NCBI RefSeq assembly: GCF_004307425.1
Contig: NZ_SEWZ01000003.1
Span: 558,001 to 622,000 of the forward strand
Length of the DNA: 64,000 bases
Direction: 5' to 3'
Source of the DNA: Aquirufa antheringensis
GTDB taxonomy: Bacteria; Bacteroidota; Bacteroidia; Cytophagales; Spirosomataceae
Shown: positions 1 through 8,473 of the stretch, piece after piece
Position numbering within the stretch: position 1 is the first letter of the stretch
Layout: every line of letters begins with the position of its first letter
Notes under the pieces: generated by a model
Told to the model about the DNA's origin: nothing
Databases searched by the model: none
Seen by the model: the letters and a program-made list of their open reading frames with translations, nothing else
Translations under genes and position numbers: made by a program

Positions 1-1263
1 TGTGTGGAATAATAAACGCCAATCGCCTTGAGCGATGTATTCTGATAAACCTACGCCCACACGTTGTGCGTTATTTAGTAATAACTCGATATTCTTGATG
101 CCCTTCGTTTTGATGCGATCGACTTCTTCCTTAGTTGGAGGAGTTTTGGCAAAATTCTCAATAGTATTAAACATAATCTGACGAACAGAGTCCACAGATT
201 TCTCTTTTAAAACTTCCGCGCCGAAATAAATTAATCCTGGCTCTTTTAATTGGAAGGAGAATCCAAACTGGCTACTTGCCTTCTTCGTGTCAATTAACGC
301 CTTGTATAAACGTCCTGATGGTGCATCTGTCAATAAATCAGCCATCACATCTACCGCCACATAATCCGGGTGTAAGCCAGAAGGAATATGGTAGGCCATA
401 CCTACTACTTGCACATCACCCACGCGACGAAGAGACACTTCTCTTTCTCCATCCTGCGTAGGTTCAGCCGTGAAAGTAGGCGTTAAAACACGCTCAGGAC
501 GTGGAATAATGCCAAATTTCTCGTTAACTAACTTTAATGTTTTGATTGGGTCAAACTTACCTGCCACTAACAAAACCGCGTTATCTGGCTGGTAGTATTT
601 ACGATAATAAGCTTGTAAGTTCTCGATAGGCACTTTTTCGATATCAGAACGCGCACCGATAGTGGAGTTGCCATAGTTATGCCATAAGAAAGCGGTAGAA
701 ACGATACGCTCCATTAAGACACTACCTGGATCGTTTTCTCCACGCTCGAATTCGTTGCGAACTACCGTCATTTCGGTCTCTAATTCGCTCTTCGCAATAC
801 GAGAGTTGATCATGCGATCAGCCTCCATATCTAAAGCCCAATCTAGATTTTCATCCGTTGAGGCGAATGTTTCGAAGTAGTTCGTGCGGTCTAACCAAGT
901 AGTTCCATTGAATTGAGCACCATGATCAGAGATTTCTTTCGCTACTTCTTTGTGTTTTTCTTTTGTACCCTTGAACACCATGTGCTCTAACAAGTGGGAC
1001 ATACCTGTTTCACCATAGCCCTCATGACGAGAACCTACTAAATAGGTGATGTTAACGGTAATGGTTTGCTTCGATGGGTCTGGAAATAATAATACTTTTA
1101 AGCCATTGGCTAATTTGTATTCCGTAATTCCTTCCGCTTCCGTTACCTTTTCAGGTATGGGAAGGCTAGCAGATGCCTTTTGTGTGGTTGGAGTGGGTTT
1201 AGGCTGAGCTAATGCAGGTTGCAAAAGACAAAGTAGTAAACCCGATAGAATAATTTTCTTCAT
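1..1263 (-). CDS. M16 family zinc protease, secreted, N-terminal part (gene runs off the left edge)
   Basis: This is an insulinase/pitrilysin-type metalloprotease exported to the periplasm; 421 residues are visible and the C-terminus lies outside the window. The start at 1263 gives a clear signal peptide (MKKIILSGLLLCLLQPALAQ). The inverted zinc motif HxxEH is at residues 90-94 (HLLEH), and the third ligand is probably Glu171 in VRNEFE, 77 residues after His94, which is the family spacing. Inactive and active M16 copies are often paired in Bacteroidota, and this copy has the catalytic residues. A second, cytosolic-looking M16 gene sits at 20.1-21.3 kb. The substrate cannot be told from sequence. 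No TAnnTTTG element is obvious upstream. Confidence 0.93.
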   Translation of the reverse strand, partial: MKKIILSGLLLCLLQPALAQPKPTPTTQKASASLPIPEKVTEAEGITEYKLANGLKVLLFPDPSKQTITVNITYLVGSRHEGYGETGMSHLLEHMVFKGTKEKHKEVAKEISDHGAQFNGTTWLDRTNYFETFASTDENLDWALDMEADRMINSRIAKSELETEMTVVRNEFERGENDPGSVLMERIVSTAFLWHNYGNSTIGARSDIEKVPIENLQAYYRKYYQPDNAVLLVAGKFDPIKTLKLVNEKFGIIPRPERVLTPTFTAEPTQDGEREVSLRRVGDVQVVGMAYHIPSGLHPDYVAVDVMADLLTDAPSGRLYKALIDTKKASSQFGFSFQLKEPGLIYFGAEVLKEKSVDSVRQIMFNTIENFAKTPPTKEEVDRIKTKGIKNIELLLNNAQRVGVGLSEYIAQGDWRLLFHT

Positions 1264-1341
1264 AGGGGTATTTTGTTTTTAGAATAGAAAATTAAAAATT
1301 AATTAAATCGGTGATGCTGATAAAATGATGAACGGCAAAAA

Positions 1342-2745
1342 TTATTTCTTGTATTGCTGGATTAACTTGTAAATCGCCTTTTGTGTTTCCATGTTTGGGA
1401 AATACTCGAAAATAATTTCGTGTTTATCATAGTCTAAAAGGAGACCAGATTCTAAAAAATGAAAGGCTTCCTTGAATTGACCTGCTTTAATTAAGAAGAT
1501 CGCCGCGCGGTAATATAAATCTGCTTCTTCTGGCAGTTCATCGATGGCGGAAAGCATTATTTCGGCACACTTCTCGAAGTCATTCAAATCATAGTGCAAT
1601 TGTGCCCATTTCACCCAAGTGGGAGCGAAGAAGGAGTCTAGATCTACGGATTTGGCATATGCCTCATCAGAAGAAACCGGATTGCCTAGGTAGGCCTCTA
1701 CGTCCGCTAAACCTGTCCAATACAGAGGATTCGTATCATTTAATTTCAGTGCTTTCTTCAGAAAATGCAAGGCCTCAAACCATTTGTCCAATTCGGTCAA
1801 GCAAACGGCTAGACCATAATAGCCTTCATCCCAAAGAGGGTCGACCTTAATCGCCTCTTTGTAGTGAGTTAAAGCCTCGTCAAAACGACGTTGACGCTCA
1901 ATACTAGCGCCTAAACAGCAATAAAGTTCCGGATTCGGATCATCGTATTTTAAACAAAGCTGATAAGATTCTTCCGCCTTCGCATACTCCTGAATATTCA
2001 TGTAGGTATTCCCTAGATTGAATAAGGAGGACCCAAAGGTAGGTTCAATGGCCAGGGAATATTCGTAGGCATCAATCGCTTTTTCAAACTGCTTTAGCTT
2101 CGAATAAGCAATACCTAAATTGTACCAGGCTGTAAATGAAAAGGGATCTGCGTCGATGAATTGCTTGTAATAGGGGATACTTTCCTCGATTTTCCCGATT
2201 TCATCTAGACAATTAGCCAGTTCCACTAGCGCATTTTCATTTTCTGAATTGAGTTCTAAACATTTCTTCAGCATATCTACCGCCTCACGAGGTTTGCCCC
2301 AGGCTTGGTAGCTTAGGCCGATGCGAAAATAGACCTCGTCTTTTTCTTCAGTTCGGTCTAAAGAAGCTAGAAAAAGTTGTATGGATTCTTCGTGTTGCCC
2401 TAACTGGCTGAGTAAATAACCTTTTACGAGCGTTAATTCGATGTCATTGGGGAAGAGTAAAATGGCATTTTCAATTAATTCCATTGCCTCTTCTGGCTTC
2501 TGCATTTCGCCTAAAATTTGCGCTTTCAGGGTAATTAATTCCAGCGAATAGCTGTAATGGCTGAGGCCTAAATCCACCGCTTCTAAGGCTTGATCAAAAC
2601 GCGACTGCACGAAGTAGTGTTCTGCGATTTGTTCCAAAGTTTCTGCATCGAAAAACGCGTTTTCTTGCTGATTAATCATGTTCTCGTACCGTTGAACGGA
2701 AGATTGAATGTCTTCTTTGTTCTCGTCGAATTCGGGATCTAGCAT
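1342..2745 (-). CDS. Tetratricopeptide-repeat protein (467 aa)
   Basis: The protein is built almost entirely of TPR units, with repeated AxxxYxxAL/ALxxDP patterns such as FEKAIDAYEYSLAIEPTFG and FDEALTHYKEAIKVDP, so it is probably a cytoplasmic scaffold. No signal peptide or membrane segment is seen. An open frame continues upstream to 2997, but that extension covers the divergent ppx gene in another frame and is proline- and arginine-rich. I therefore place the start at the Met at 2745 (MLDPEFDENKED), which also leaves room for the divergent promoter region. It shares the 86-bp divergent spacer with ppx. The partner is unknown. Confidence 0.85.
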   Translation of the reverse strand: MLDPEFDENKEDIQSSVQRYENMINQQENAFFDAETLEQIAEHYFVQSRFDQALEAVDLGLSHYSYSLELITLKAQILGEMQKPEEAMELIENAILLFPNDIELTLVKGYLLSQLGQHEESIQLFLASLDRTEEKDEVYFRIGLSYQAWGKPREAVDMLKKCLELNSENENALVELANCLDEIGKIEESIPYYKQFIDADPFSFTAWYNLGIAYSKLKQFEKAIDAYEYSLAIEPTFGSSLFNLGNTYMNIQEYAKAEESYQLCLKYDDPNPELYCCLGASIERQRRFDEALTHYKEAIKVDPLWDEGYYGLAVCLTELDKWFEALHFLKKALKLNDTNPLYWTGLADVEAYLGNPVSSDEAYAKSVDLDSFFAPTWVKWAQLHYDLNDFEKCAEIMLSAIDELPEEADLYYRAAIFLIKAGQFKEAFHFLESGLLLDYDKHEIIFEYFPNMETQKAIYKLIQQYKK

Positions 2746-2807
2746 TTTTTTGGATACATTTTCACTAAAATAAAGAATATTATTTATTCTTGAACGCCTT
2801 TTCGGCT

Positions 2808-2815
2808 TAATTTTG
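2808..2815 (+). promoter_or_regulatory. -7 promoter element of ppx
   Basis: TAATTTTG matches the Bacteroidota sigma-ABfr element TAnnTTTG and lies 16 bases before the ppx start codon, giving a very short leader. A TTG at 2790-2792 may be the -33 element, though the 15-nt spacing is short. Confidence 0.6.
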
Positions 2816-2831
2816 TTCCAAACATCTGATA

Positions 2832-3761
2832 ATGTCAAAAATCTGCGCCATTGCGGACCTCGGTACGAACACTTTTCAATTATTGATTTCTCCCTTGGCT
2901 GCCTTTCAGGTGGAGGAGCACTTGCAACGACCGGTCGGTTTAGGGATGGGGGCGATGGAAGAAGTGACTTTGCAAGCTGATGCGATGGATCGGGCAATCG
3001 CCTGTCTAGCTGAATTTAAGCAGGTTTTTCTCGCCAAAGGTGGGGATTTACGTGATTTTTATGCCATCGGGACGAGTATTCTACGCCGAGCCTCTAATAC
3101 TAAAGAATTTCAGGAGCGTGTCTTTAGTGAATTAGGGATCCATATTCGTATTATTGATGGAATTCAAGAAGCAGAATATATTTATGCCGGCATACGAAAT
3201 TCCTTGCCCGAACGTTGGGAGAAAACAAGTTTGGTGATGGATATAGGCGGGGGAAGTGTGGAGTTTATCTTATTTAAAGGTGAACAGGTATTATATCGAG
3301 TGAGTTTAGAAATAGGGGGATTACGGTTGAAATCGCTTTTTTCGGTAGATAATGAGTTTAATCTCTCTGTTGTAGGAGGTTTAGATGCGTATGTTTCGAA
3401 GGAAATGATTTCGCTTTTGGAAGCTTGTCGCGAGGCAAAACCCAGCGTTTTGATCGGAGCTGCGGGGGCTTTCGAAACTATTTTGGAATTAGAGAATAGG
3501 CCTGGTGGAGCTCCGGCCTCTTGTGAAATCGATGTTGACGTGTTTTTACAGCATAAGACAACTTTAGATGCTTTGCCCTATGAAGATCGAGTGGATTATC
3601 CAGGAATGAAGGCGTTCAGGGCAAGTATATTCCCTTATGCTACTTTTTTAGTGGAGAAAGTGCTTCGGGAATTGGAGATAAAGGAGCTTTGGTTTTCGTC
3701 GTATAGTTTGAAGGAAGGATTTTGGTTTACAGAACTCCAATCTTCCGTAAGTCAGCCTTAG
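2832..3761 (+). CDS. Exopolyphosphatase / guanosine pentaphosphatase family (Ppx/GppA)
   Basis: This is an ASKHA-fold phosphatase that hydrolyses inorganic polyphosphate or pppGpp. At 309 aa it is the short, two-domain form without the C-terminal HD domains of E. coli Ppx. Visible motifs are DLGTNTF (9-15, phosphate loop 1), TSILRRASN (81-89), the probable catalytic Glu113 in the IQEAEY segment, and the second phosphate loop VMDIGGGSVEF (135-145). Ppx and GppA activities cannot be separated from sequence alone. It is divergent from the TPR gene and followed after 54 bp by the ExbB-ExbD pair. Confidence 0.9.
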   Translation: MSKICAIADLGTNTFQLLISPLAAFQVEEHLQRPVGLGMGAMEEVTLQADAMDRAIACLAEFKQVFLAKGGDLRDFYAIGTSILRRASNTKEFQERVFSELGIHIRIIDGIQEAEYIYAGIRNSLPERWEKTSLVMDIGGGSVEFILFKGEQVLYRVSLEIGGLRLKSLFSVDNEFNLSVVGGLDAYVSKEMISLLEACREAKPSVLIGAAGAFETILELENRPGGAPASCEIDVDVFLQHKTTLDALPYEDRVDYPGMKAFRASIFPYATFLVEKVLRELEIKELWFSSYSLKEGFWFTELQSSVSQP

Positions 3762-3815
3762 AATTTCAAAAAAAAAGTGTAAACTTGTAGTTAATAAGAT
3801 TAATCAATTCATCCT

Positions 3816-4568
3816 ATGGCTTTATCGCTAGCAACTATTTTACTTCAGGCGGGTGCGACCGTCGATTCTCTTTCTTCTGCGGTAGCAGATTCTATCGTTA
3901 ATGCTTCCGGTCCCGTTCAAGAGGTGACTAAAGTAGTCGTAGAAGAATTTTCGGTGTTAGACTTATTAGGAAAAGGGGGATATGTGATGTATCCTATCGG
4001 TTTCCTGTTCGCTGCTGCCGTTTTCTTGTTTGTTGAGCGCTATTTATACATTCGCAAGACAGCAAAATTAGATGAGAATTTCTTGCACACGATCAACGAC
4101 ATGTTGCAGGCTGGGAATGTGCAAGGGGCGATTAATTTTTGCAAAGCGACTTCTTATCCGATTGCGAAGCTTTTGGAAAAAGGTTTATCCCGTTTAGGTT
4201 CTCCTATACGTGATATTGAAGCGGCGATTGAAAATAAGGCCAAAGTAGAAATCTACAACATGGAGAAGAATTTAGGGATTCTGAGTGCTATCGCGCGTAT
4301 TGCCCCGATGTTTGGATTCTTGGGAACGGTGACGGGTATGATTCGTACTTTCCACAATATTTCGATCTCGAATAAAATTGATATTTCAACGATTGCCGGT
4401 GGTATTTATGAGAAGATGGTGACTTCTGCGTCGGGATTGATCGTGGGTATTATTGCGTATGTTTTGTATACGTTATTGACGACGATGATTGATCGTACGA
4501 TTAATAAAATGGAAATTACAGCCATTGATTTCTTAGATATTCTTCACAAACCAGCGTCTAAAGCCTAA
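3816..4568 (+). CDS. MotA/TolQ/ExbB proton channel family protein
   Basis: This inner-membrane motor subunit, with ExbD, uses the proton gradient to energise TonB (or a Tol-like system). It has 250 residues with three membrane segments at roughly 56-74, 152-176 and 200-222. The conserved MotA_TolQ_ExbB signature is LSAIARIAPMFGFLGTVTGMI, in two halves near 155-176. An extended N-terminal region of about 50 residues before TM1 is typical of Bacteroidota ExbB. The next gene, four bases downstream, is its partner ExbD, and the nearest TonB-like gene is far away at 55.3 kb. A weak -7-like sequence, TAAACTTG, is at 3780-3787. Confidence 0.92.
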   Translation: MALSLATILLQAGATVDSLSSAVADSIVNASGPVQEVTKVVVEEFSVLDLLGKGGYVMYPIGFLFAAAVFLFVERYLYIRKTAKLDENFLHTINDMLQAGNVQGAINFCKATSYPIAKLLEKGLSRLGSPIRDIEAAIENKAKVEIYNMEKNLGILSAIARIAPMFGFLGTVTGMIRTFHNISISNKIDISTIAGGIYEKMVTSASGLIVGIIAYVLYTLLTTMIDRTINKMEITAIDFLDILHKPASKA

Positions 4569-4572
4569 TTCG

Positions 4573-4974
4573 ATGAACTTCAGAAAAAGAGCCAGAGAAG
4601 CATCGGAGGTAGAAACAGGAGCCCTAGCGGATATTCTTTTCTTTCTATTGATGTTCTTTTTAATGATCTCGACGTTAGCTTCGCCGGATGCAATCAAATT
4701 GCTTTTGCCTGAGACAGCAAAGCCCATGCCTACGCCTGCGAATGAAGTGATCCGTTTAACTGTGGACGAAAAATTGAACTATTATATCGATGATCGTTTA
4801 GTAGATGTCGCGAACTTAGAGACTGAACTTTCGAATGAGGTGACTTCTAAAAAAGCGGTGACTTTAGTAGTTCGAATGGATCGAAATCAGACAGTTCAAG
4901 AATTAACCAATATCTATGACCTGGCAGCTAAATTGAAGTTGTCAATGGTGATGGCAGCGGAAAAGAAAAAATAG
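4573..4974 (+). CDS. ExbD/TolR family biopolymer transport protein
   Basis: This is the second stator subunit of the ExbB-ExbD motor. It is 133 residues with a short basic cytoplasmic tail, one membrane helix at about 19-36 carrying the family's functional aspartate (Asp20 in GALADILFF), and a periplasmic TolR/ExbD domain. The start is 4 bases after the exbB stop, so the two are one transcript. Bacteroidota often encode two ExbD paralogues in tandem; only one is present here. The window does not show whether it serves TonB or another process. Confidence 0.92.
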   Translation: MNFRKRAREASEVETGALADILFFLLMFFLMISTLASPDAIKLLLPETAKPMPTPANEVIRLTVDEKLNYYIDDRLVDVANLETELSNEVTSKKAVTLVVRMDRNQTVQELTNIYDLAAKLKLSMVMAAEKKK

Positions 4975-4981
4975 AAAACAC

Positions 4982-5013
4982 CGATTTTTTGGGCAAAATA
5001 CGGCCTAAAATCG
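4982..5013 (+). promoter_or_regulatory. Inverted repeat covering the thrA promoter spacer
   Basis: CGATTTT at 4982-4988 is exactly complementary to AAAATCG at 5007-5013, which abuts the thrA -7 element. The left arm overlaps the presumed -33 TTTG (4988-4991). It could be an operator for thrA or a weak exbD terminator; the sequence cannot decide between them. Confidence 0.4.
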
Positions 5014-5021
5014 TATATTTG
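5014..5021 (+). promoter_or_regulatory. -7 promoter element of thrA
   Basis: TATATTTG is a perfect TAnnTTTG. It is preceded by TTTG at 4988-4991 with a 22-nt spacer, the expected Bacteroidota arrangement. Transcription should start near 5027. Confidence 0.75.
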
Positions 5022-5028
5022 TCCTATA

Positions 5029-5052
5029 TCTCAACTGTTTGTAGAGTTGAGA
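5029..5052 (+). promoter_or_regulatory. Hairpin at the 5' end of the thrA leader
   Basis: TCTCAACT (5029-5036) pairs perfectly with AGTTGAGA (5045-5052) around an 8-nt loop, followed by a T-rich run (ATCATTTTGTTTTC) and then the thrA start at 5074. Because it begins almost at the predicted transcript end, it may stabilise the mRNA or act as a weak attenuator. No leader peptide fits in the space. Confidence 0.5.
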
Positions 5053-5073
5053 ATCATTTTGTTTTCTTAATTA

Positions 5074-7536
5074 ATGGAAAAAATCCTAAAATTCGGTGGG
5101 ACCAGTTGTGGAAGCATCGAAAGCATTCAATCCGTTTTGGCGATTATCGAGTCAAACGGGAAATCCTCCTCAGATTTTGCTGTTGTCTTTTCTGCGATGA
5201 GCGGTGTGACCAATCGTTTGTTGGAAGCGGGCACACTGGCTGCTCAGCCGAAAAGCACGGTAAATACCCTGATTGAGACGATTGAAACACGTCATTTCGA
5301 CGTAATTAAGCATTTTATTCCGGTGACAGGTCAGAGCCAAGTGATCGCACATGTGCGGACTTTGGTGAATGAATTGCGGGATGTGTTGAAAGGAATAAAC
5401 TTGATTAAAGAGATATCGCCTAAGACTTCTGATGCGTTAGTTAGTTTTGGGGAGCGATTATCCACTTATTTAATCTTTGCCATTTTACAGCAAAAAGGTC
5501 TTCCCGTTTTCTATGTAGATGCTCGGGAAATTATTAAAACGAATAGTTCTTTTAGTCATTCCGAAGTAGATTTTGCGGTGACTAATCCGTTGATTTCTAG
5601 TTATTTTGAAGCGAATAAGGGTAAAATTGGTTTAGTTACCGGTTTTATTGCGTCTAATGCTAAAGGGGAGACAACAACCTTGGGTCGCGGTGGATCTGAT
5701 TATACCGCTTCGGTAATTGGTGCTGCTTTAGGGGTAAAAGAGATTGAAATTTGGACAGATGTAGACGGAATGATGACAGCTGATCCGCGAAAAGTGAAAT
5801 CAGCTTTTACGATTCCTTCGATTTCGTATGCGGAAGCAATGGAATTGACTCATTTTGGGGCTAAAGTCATTTATCCTCCTTCTTTACAGCCTGCTTTCGC
5901 AAAGAACATCCCGATTCGGGTACTTAATACGTTTAACCCCTCTTTTGAAGGCACCGTGGTTAGTAAAGAGCCTACAGGGAGTCCTTACATTATCACAGGA
6001 ATTTCGTCGATTGACCAGCTTGCGTTAGTTAATTTACAAGGTTCAGGGATGATCGGTGTGGCTGGGGTTTCGGCCAAATTATTTACGGTTTTAGCCCGCG
6101 AAAAAATATCAGTTGTCTTGATTTCTCAAGCCTCTTCTGAGCACAGCATCTGTTTTGCCATCGATCCTTCTGTGGCTGATAAAGTGCGAAAAATACTTGA
6201 AAAAGAATTCGCGGCTGAAATGGCAGCGGGTGACATTGAGGGAATTGATATCCAAAAAGATTTATCAGTTATTGCTGTAGTGGGTGAGGGGATGCGTAAG
6301 CACACCGGTGTGAGTGGAAAGTTGTTCTCCTCTTTAGGGAAAAACGGGATCAATATTGTCGCTACAGCACAAGGTTCATCGGAGTTAAATATCTCAGTCG
6401 TCATTGAAAATAAGGATCTTTCTAAGGCCTTGAATGTTATTCATGAGACGTTCTTCTTCTCTCAGATTAAAACATTACATCTCTATTTAGTGGGTGCGGG
6501 TTTAATCGGAAAGACTTTAATTGAGCAAATTATTGGTCAGGAGCATTATTTGGCCAAATACAAAGGCATTAAAATTAGGTTAATCGGAATCGCGAATAGC
6601 CGCAAACAAGTGTTAAAAGAGGAAGGAATTGAGTTAGATCAAGCTTTGAGCTTGTTGGAATCCGCAGGCGAACCAGCCGATTTAGCTGGATTTATTGCCC
6701 AAATCAAAGCTTTAAACTTGCCTAATTCCATTTTCGCAGATTGTACAGCGAACAAAGAGATTTATACAAATTACTTAGGCTTATTCCAGTCCAATATTTC
6801 GGTCGTAACACCTAATAAGGTGGCTAATTCAGGGCCATATGATTTGTATGCACAATTGCATCAAACAGCTCTAGCTAAGGGAGTTAAGTTCTTATATGAG
6901 ACGAATGTGGGGGCTGGTTTACCAGTAATTAATACCCTTCAAGGTTTGATTGCTTCTGGGGATCGCTTTGAGAAAATTGAAGGAATTTTATCCGGTACTC
7001 TATCTTTCTTGTTCAATCAATTTACGCCAGGGAAGTCATTCGGTGAAGTATTACGTACGGCCAAACAAAAAGGGTATACGGAACCTGATCCTCGCGAAGA
7101 TTTAAGTGGAATGGATGTGGCGCGTAAAATTTTGATTTTGAGCCGCGAGATTGGATTGAAATTAGAATTCTCTGATATAACCATAGAAAAGATCATTCCT
7201 CCGGCTTGTGAGGCAGCTCCCACGGTGGATGCCTTCTTCGAGGAGATAGATAAGGCCAATGATTTCTTCGAGAAATTGGTGAATGAGGCTGCTGCGAAAG
7301 GCGAAGTTTTACGTTACATCGCTTGTTTAGAAGACCAAAAAATCACCATCGGTTTGCGTTCTGTCGGTCCCGCTCATCCATTCTACCAAATGGATGGGGC
7401 TGATAATGTGATTGCCTTTACCACAAAGCGTTACCATGACCGTCCTTTAGTGATTAAAGGGCCTGGTGCTGGAGCTGAAGTGACTGCATCGGGTGTTTTT
7501 GCAGATATTGTATCCATCGGTAGTCATCTCGCATAA
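5074..7536 (+). CDS. thrA: Bifunctional aspartate kinase / homoserine dehydrogenase
   Basis: This fused enzyme catalyses the first and third steps of the aspartate pathway: aspartate to aspartyl phosphate, and aspartate semialdehyde to homoserine. Its 820 residues match the family length. The kinase half shows KFGGTSCGS (6-14) and GRGGSDYTA in the substrate-binding loop, followed by two ACT domains (about 310-460; LQGSGMIGVAG, VVGEGMRKHTGVSGKLF). The dehydrogenase half starts near 470 with the Rossmann motif LVGAGLIGKT and contains VVTPNKVANSG and ETNVGAGLPVI. The ACT domains imply feedback control by threonine. thrB follows one base after its stop. A promoter, an inverted repeat and a leader hairpin lie immediately upstream. 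Confidence 0.97.
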   Translation: MEKILKFGGTSCGSIESIQSVLAIIESNGKSSSDFAVVFSAMSGVTNRLLEAGTLAAQPKSTVNTLIETIETRHFDVIKHFIPVTGQSQVIAHVRTLVNELRDVLKGINLIKEISPKTSDALVSFGERLSTYLIFAILQQKGLPVFYVDAREIIKTNSSFSHSEVDFAVTNPLISSYFEANKGKIGLVTGFIASNAKGETTTLGRGGSDYTASVIGAALGVKEIEIWTDVDGMMTADPRKVKSAFTIPSISYAEAMELTHFGAKVIYPPSLQPAFAKNIPIRVLNTFNPSFEGTVVSKEPTGSPYIITGISSIDQLALVNLQGSGMIGVAGVSAKLFTVLAREKISVVLISQASSEHSICFAIDPSVADKVRKILEKEFAAEMAAGDIEGIDIQKDLSVIAVVGEGMRKHTGVSGKLFSSLGKNGINIVATAQGSSELNISVVIENKDLSKALNVIHETFFFSQIKTLHLYLVGAGLIGKTLIEQIIGQEHYLAKYKGIKIRLIGIANSRKQVLKEEGIELDQALSLLESAGEPADLAGFIAQIKALNLPNSIFADCTANKEIYTNYLGLFQSNISVVTPNKVANSGPYDLYAQLHQTALAKGVKFLYETNVGAGLPVINTLQGLIASGDRFEKIEGILSGTLSFLFNQFTPGKSFGEVLRTAKQKGYTEPDPREDLSGMDVARKILILSREIGLKLEFSDITIEKIIPPACEAAPTVDAFFEEIDKANDFFEKLVNEAAAKGEVLRYIACLEDQKITIGLRSVGPAHPFYQMDGADNVIAFTTKRYHDRPLVIKGPGAGAEVTASGVFADIVSIGSHLA

Positions 7537-7537
7537 T

Positions 7538-8473
7538 ATGGAAAAGATACGCGTATATGCGCCAGCGACGGTAGCGAATGTAGCTTGTGGATTTGATATC
7601 TTCGGCTTTGCTGTGAATCATCCTGGAGATGAGGTCGTGTTAGAAAAGAAAGCGACTCCAGGAATCGTTATTAAAGAAATCACAGGGGATGATGGCCGTT
7701 TGCCTAAGGCTGTAGAGAAAAATACCGCTGGTATTGCCATCCAAAAGTACTTAGCACATATCGGTCGCGAAGATCAAGGATTTGAATTGTCGCTGCATAA
7801 AGATATGCCTTTAGGCTCCGGCTTAGGGTCTTCAGCTGCTTCAGCGGTTGCGGGCGTTTTTGCAGCAAATGAATTAATGGGCCGCCCTTTATCACAAAAG
7901 GACCTCTTGCCCTTCGCGATGGAAGGCGAGCGCGTCGCCTGCGGCTCCGCGCACGCAGACAACGTAGGTCCTTCGCTCTTAGGAGGCTTTATTGTCATTC
8001 GTTCCTACGATCCCTTAGATATCATTCAAGTGCCTGTGCCTGCAGATCTATATGCGAGTATTGTCCACCCGCAAATCGAGGTGAATACGAAAGATGCGCG
8101 CGGAATTTTAGATAAAGAAATCTCATTGGCCACTACCATCACCCAAATGGGGAATGTTGCCGGACTAGTAGCAGGGTTACTATTGCCCGATTATGAGCTG
8201 ATTGGTCGTTCCTTAGTCGATGTGATCATCGAGCCCTCTCGAGCGATCTTAATCCCTGGTTTTGCGGAAGTAAAAGCTGCTGCGATTGCTAGCGGTGCGC
8301 TAGGTTGTTCCATTTCAGGTTCCGGACCTTCGTTATTTGCCTTATCTAAAGGAGAAGAAACCGCCCAAAAAGTAGCGAAAGCGATGGCCGCAGAATTTGC
8401 CGCCTTGGGTATTGGATCAGAGCAATATGTTTCTCAAATCAACCAAAAAGGTCCAGTTGTTTTAGCCGATTAG
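7538..8473 (+). CDS. thrB: Homoserine kinase
   Basis: This GHMP-family kinase phosphorylates homoserine on the way to threonine. It has 311 residues from the start chosen here (MEKIRVYAPATVANVACGFD), one base after the thrA stop; an upstream in-frame Met at 7493 would lie inside thrA and is rejected. The ATP loop PLGSGLGSSAASA is clear, as is the C-terminal GHMP motif SISGSGPSLFALS. The usual third gene, thrC, is not next: the neighbour is the convergent xer gene, whose stop codon overlaps this one. Confidence 0.96.
   Translation: MEKIRVYAPATVANVACGFDIFGFAVNHPGDEVVLEKKATPGIVIKEITGDDGRLPKAVEKNTAGIAIQKYLAHIGREDQGFELSLHKDMPLGSGLGSSAASAVAGVFAANELMGRPLSQKDLLPFAMEGERVACGSAHADNVGPSLLGGFIVIRSYDPLDIIQVPVPADLYASIVHPQIEVNTKDARGILDKEISLATTITQMGNVAGLVAGLLLPDYELIGRSLVDVIIEPSRAILIPGFAEVKAAAIASGALGCSISGSGPSLFALSKGEETAQKVAKAMAAEFAALGIGSEQYVSQINQKGPVVLAD

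Noticed and set aside
4989-5276. A 95-residue frame across the thrA start
   Set aside because: It lies over the thrA promoter and the first codons in another frame and has no recognisable domain.
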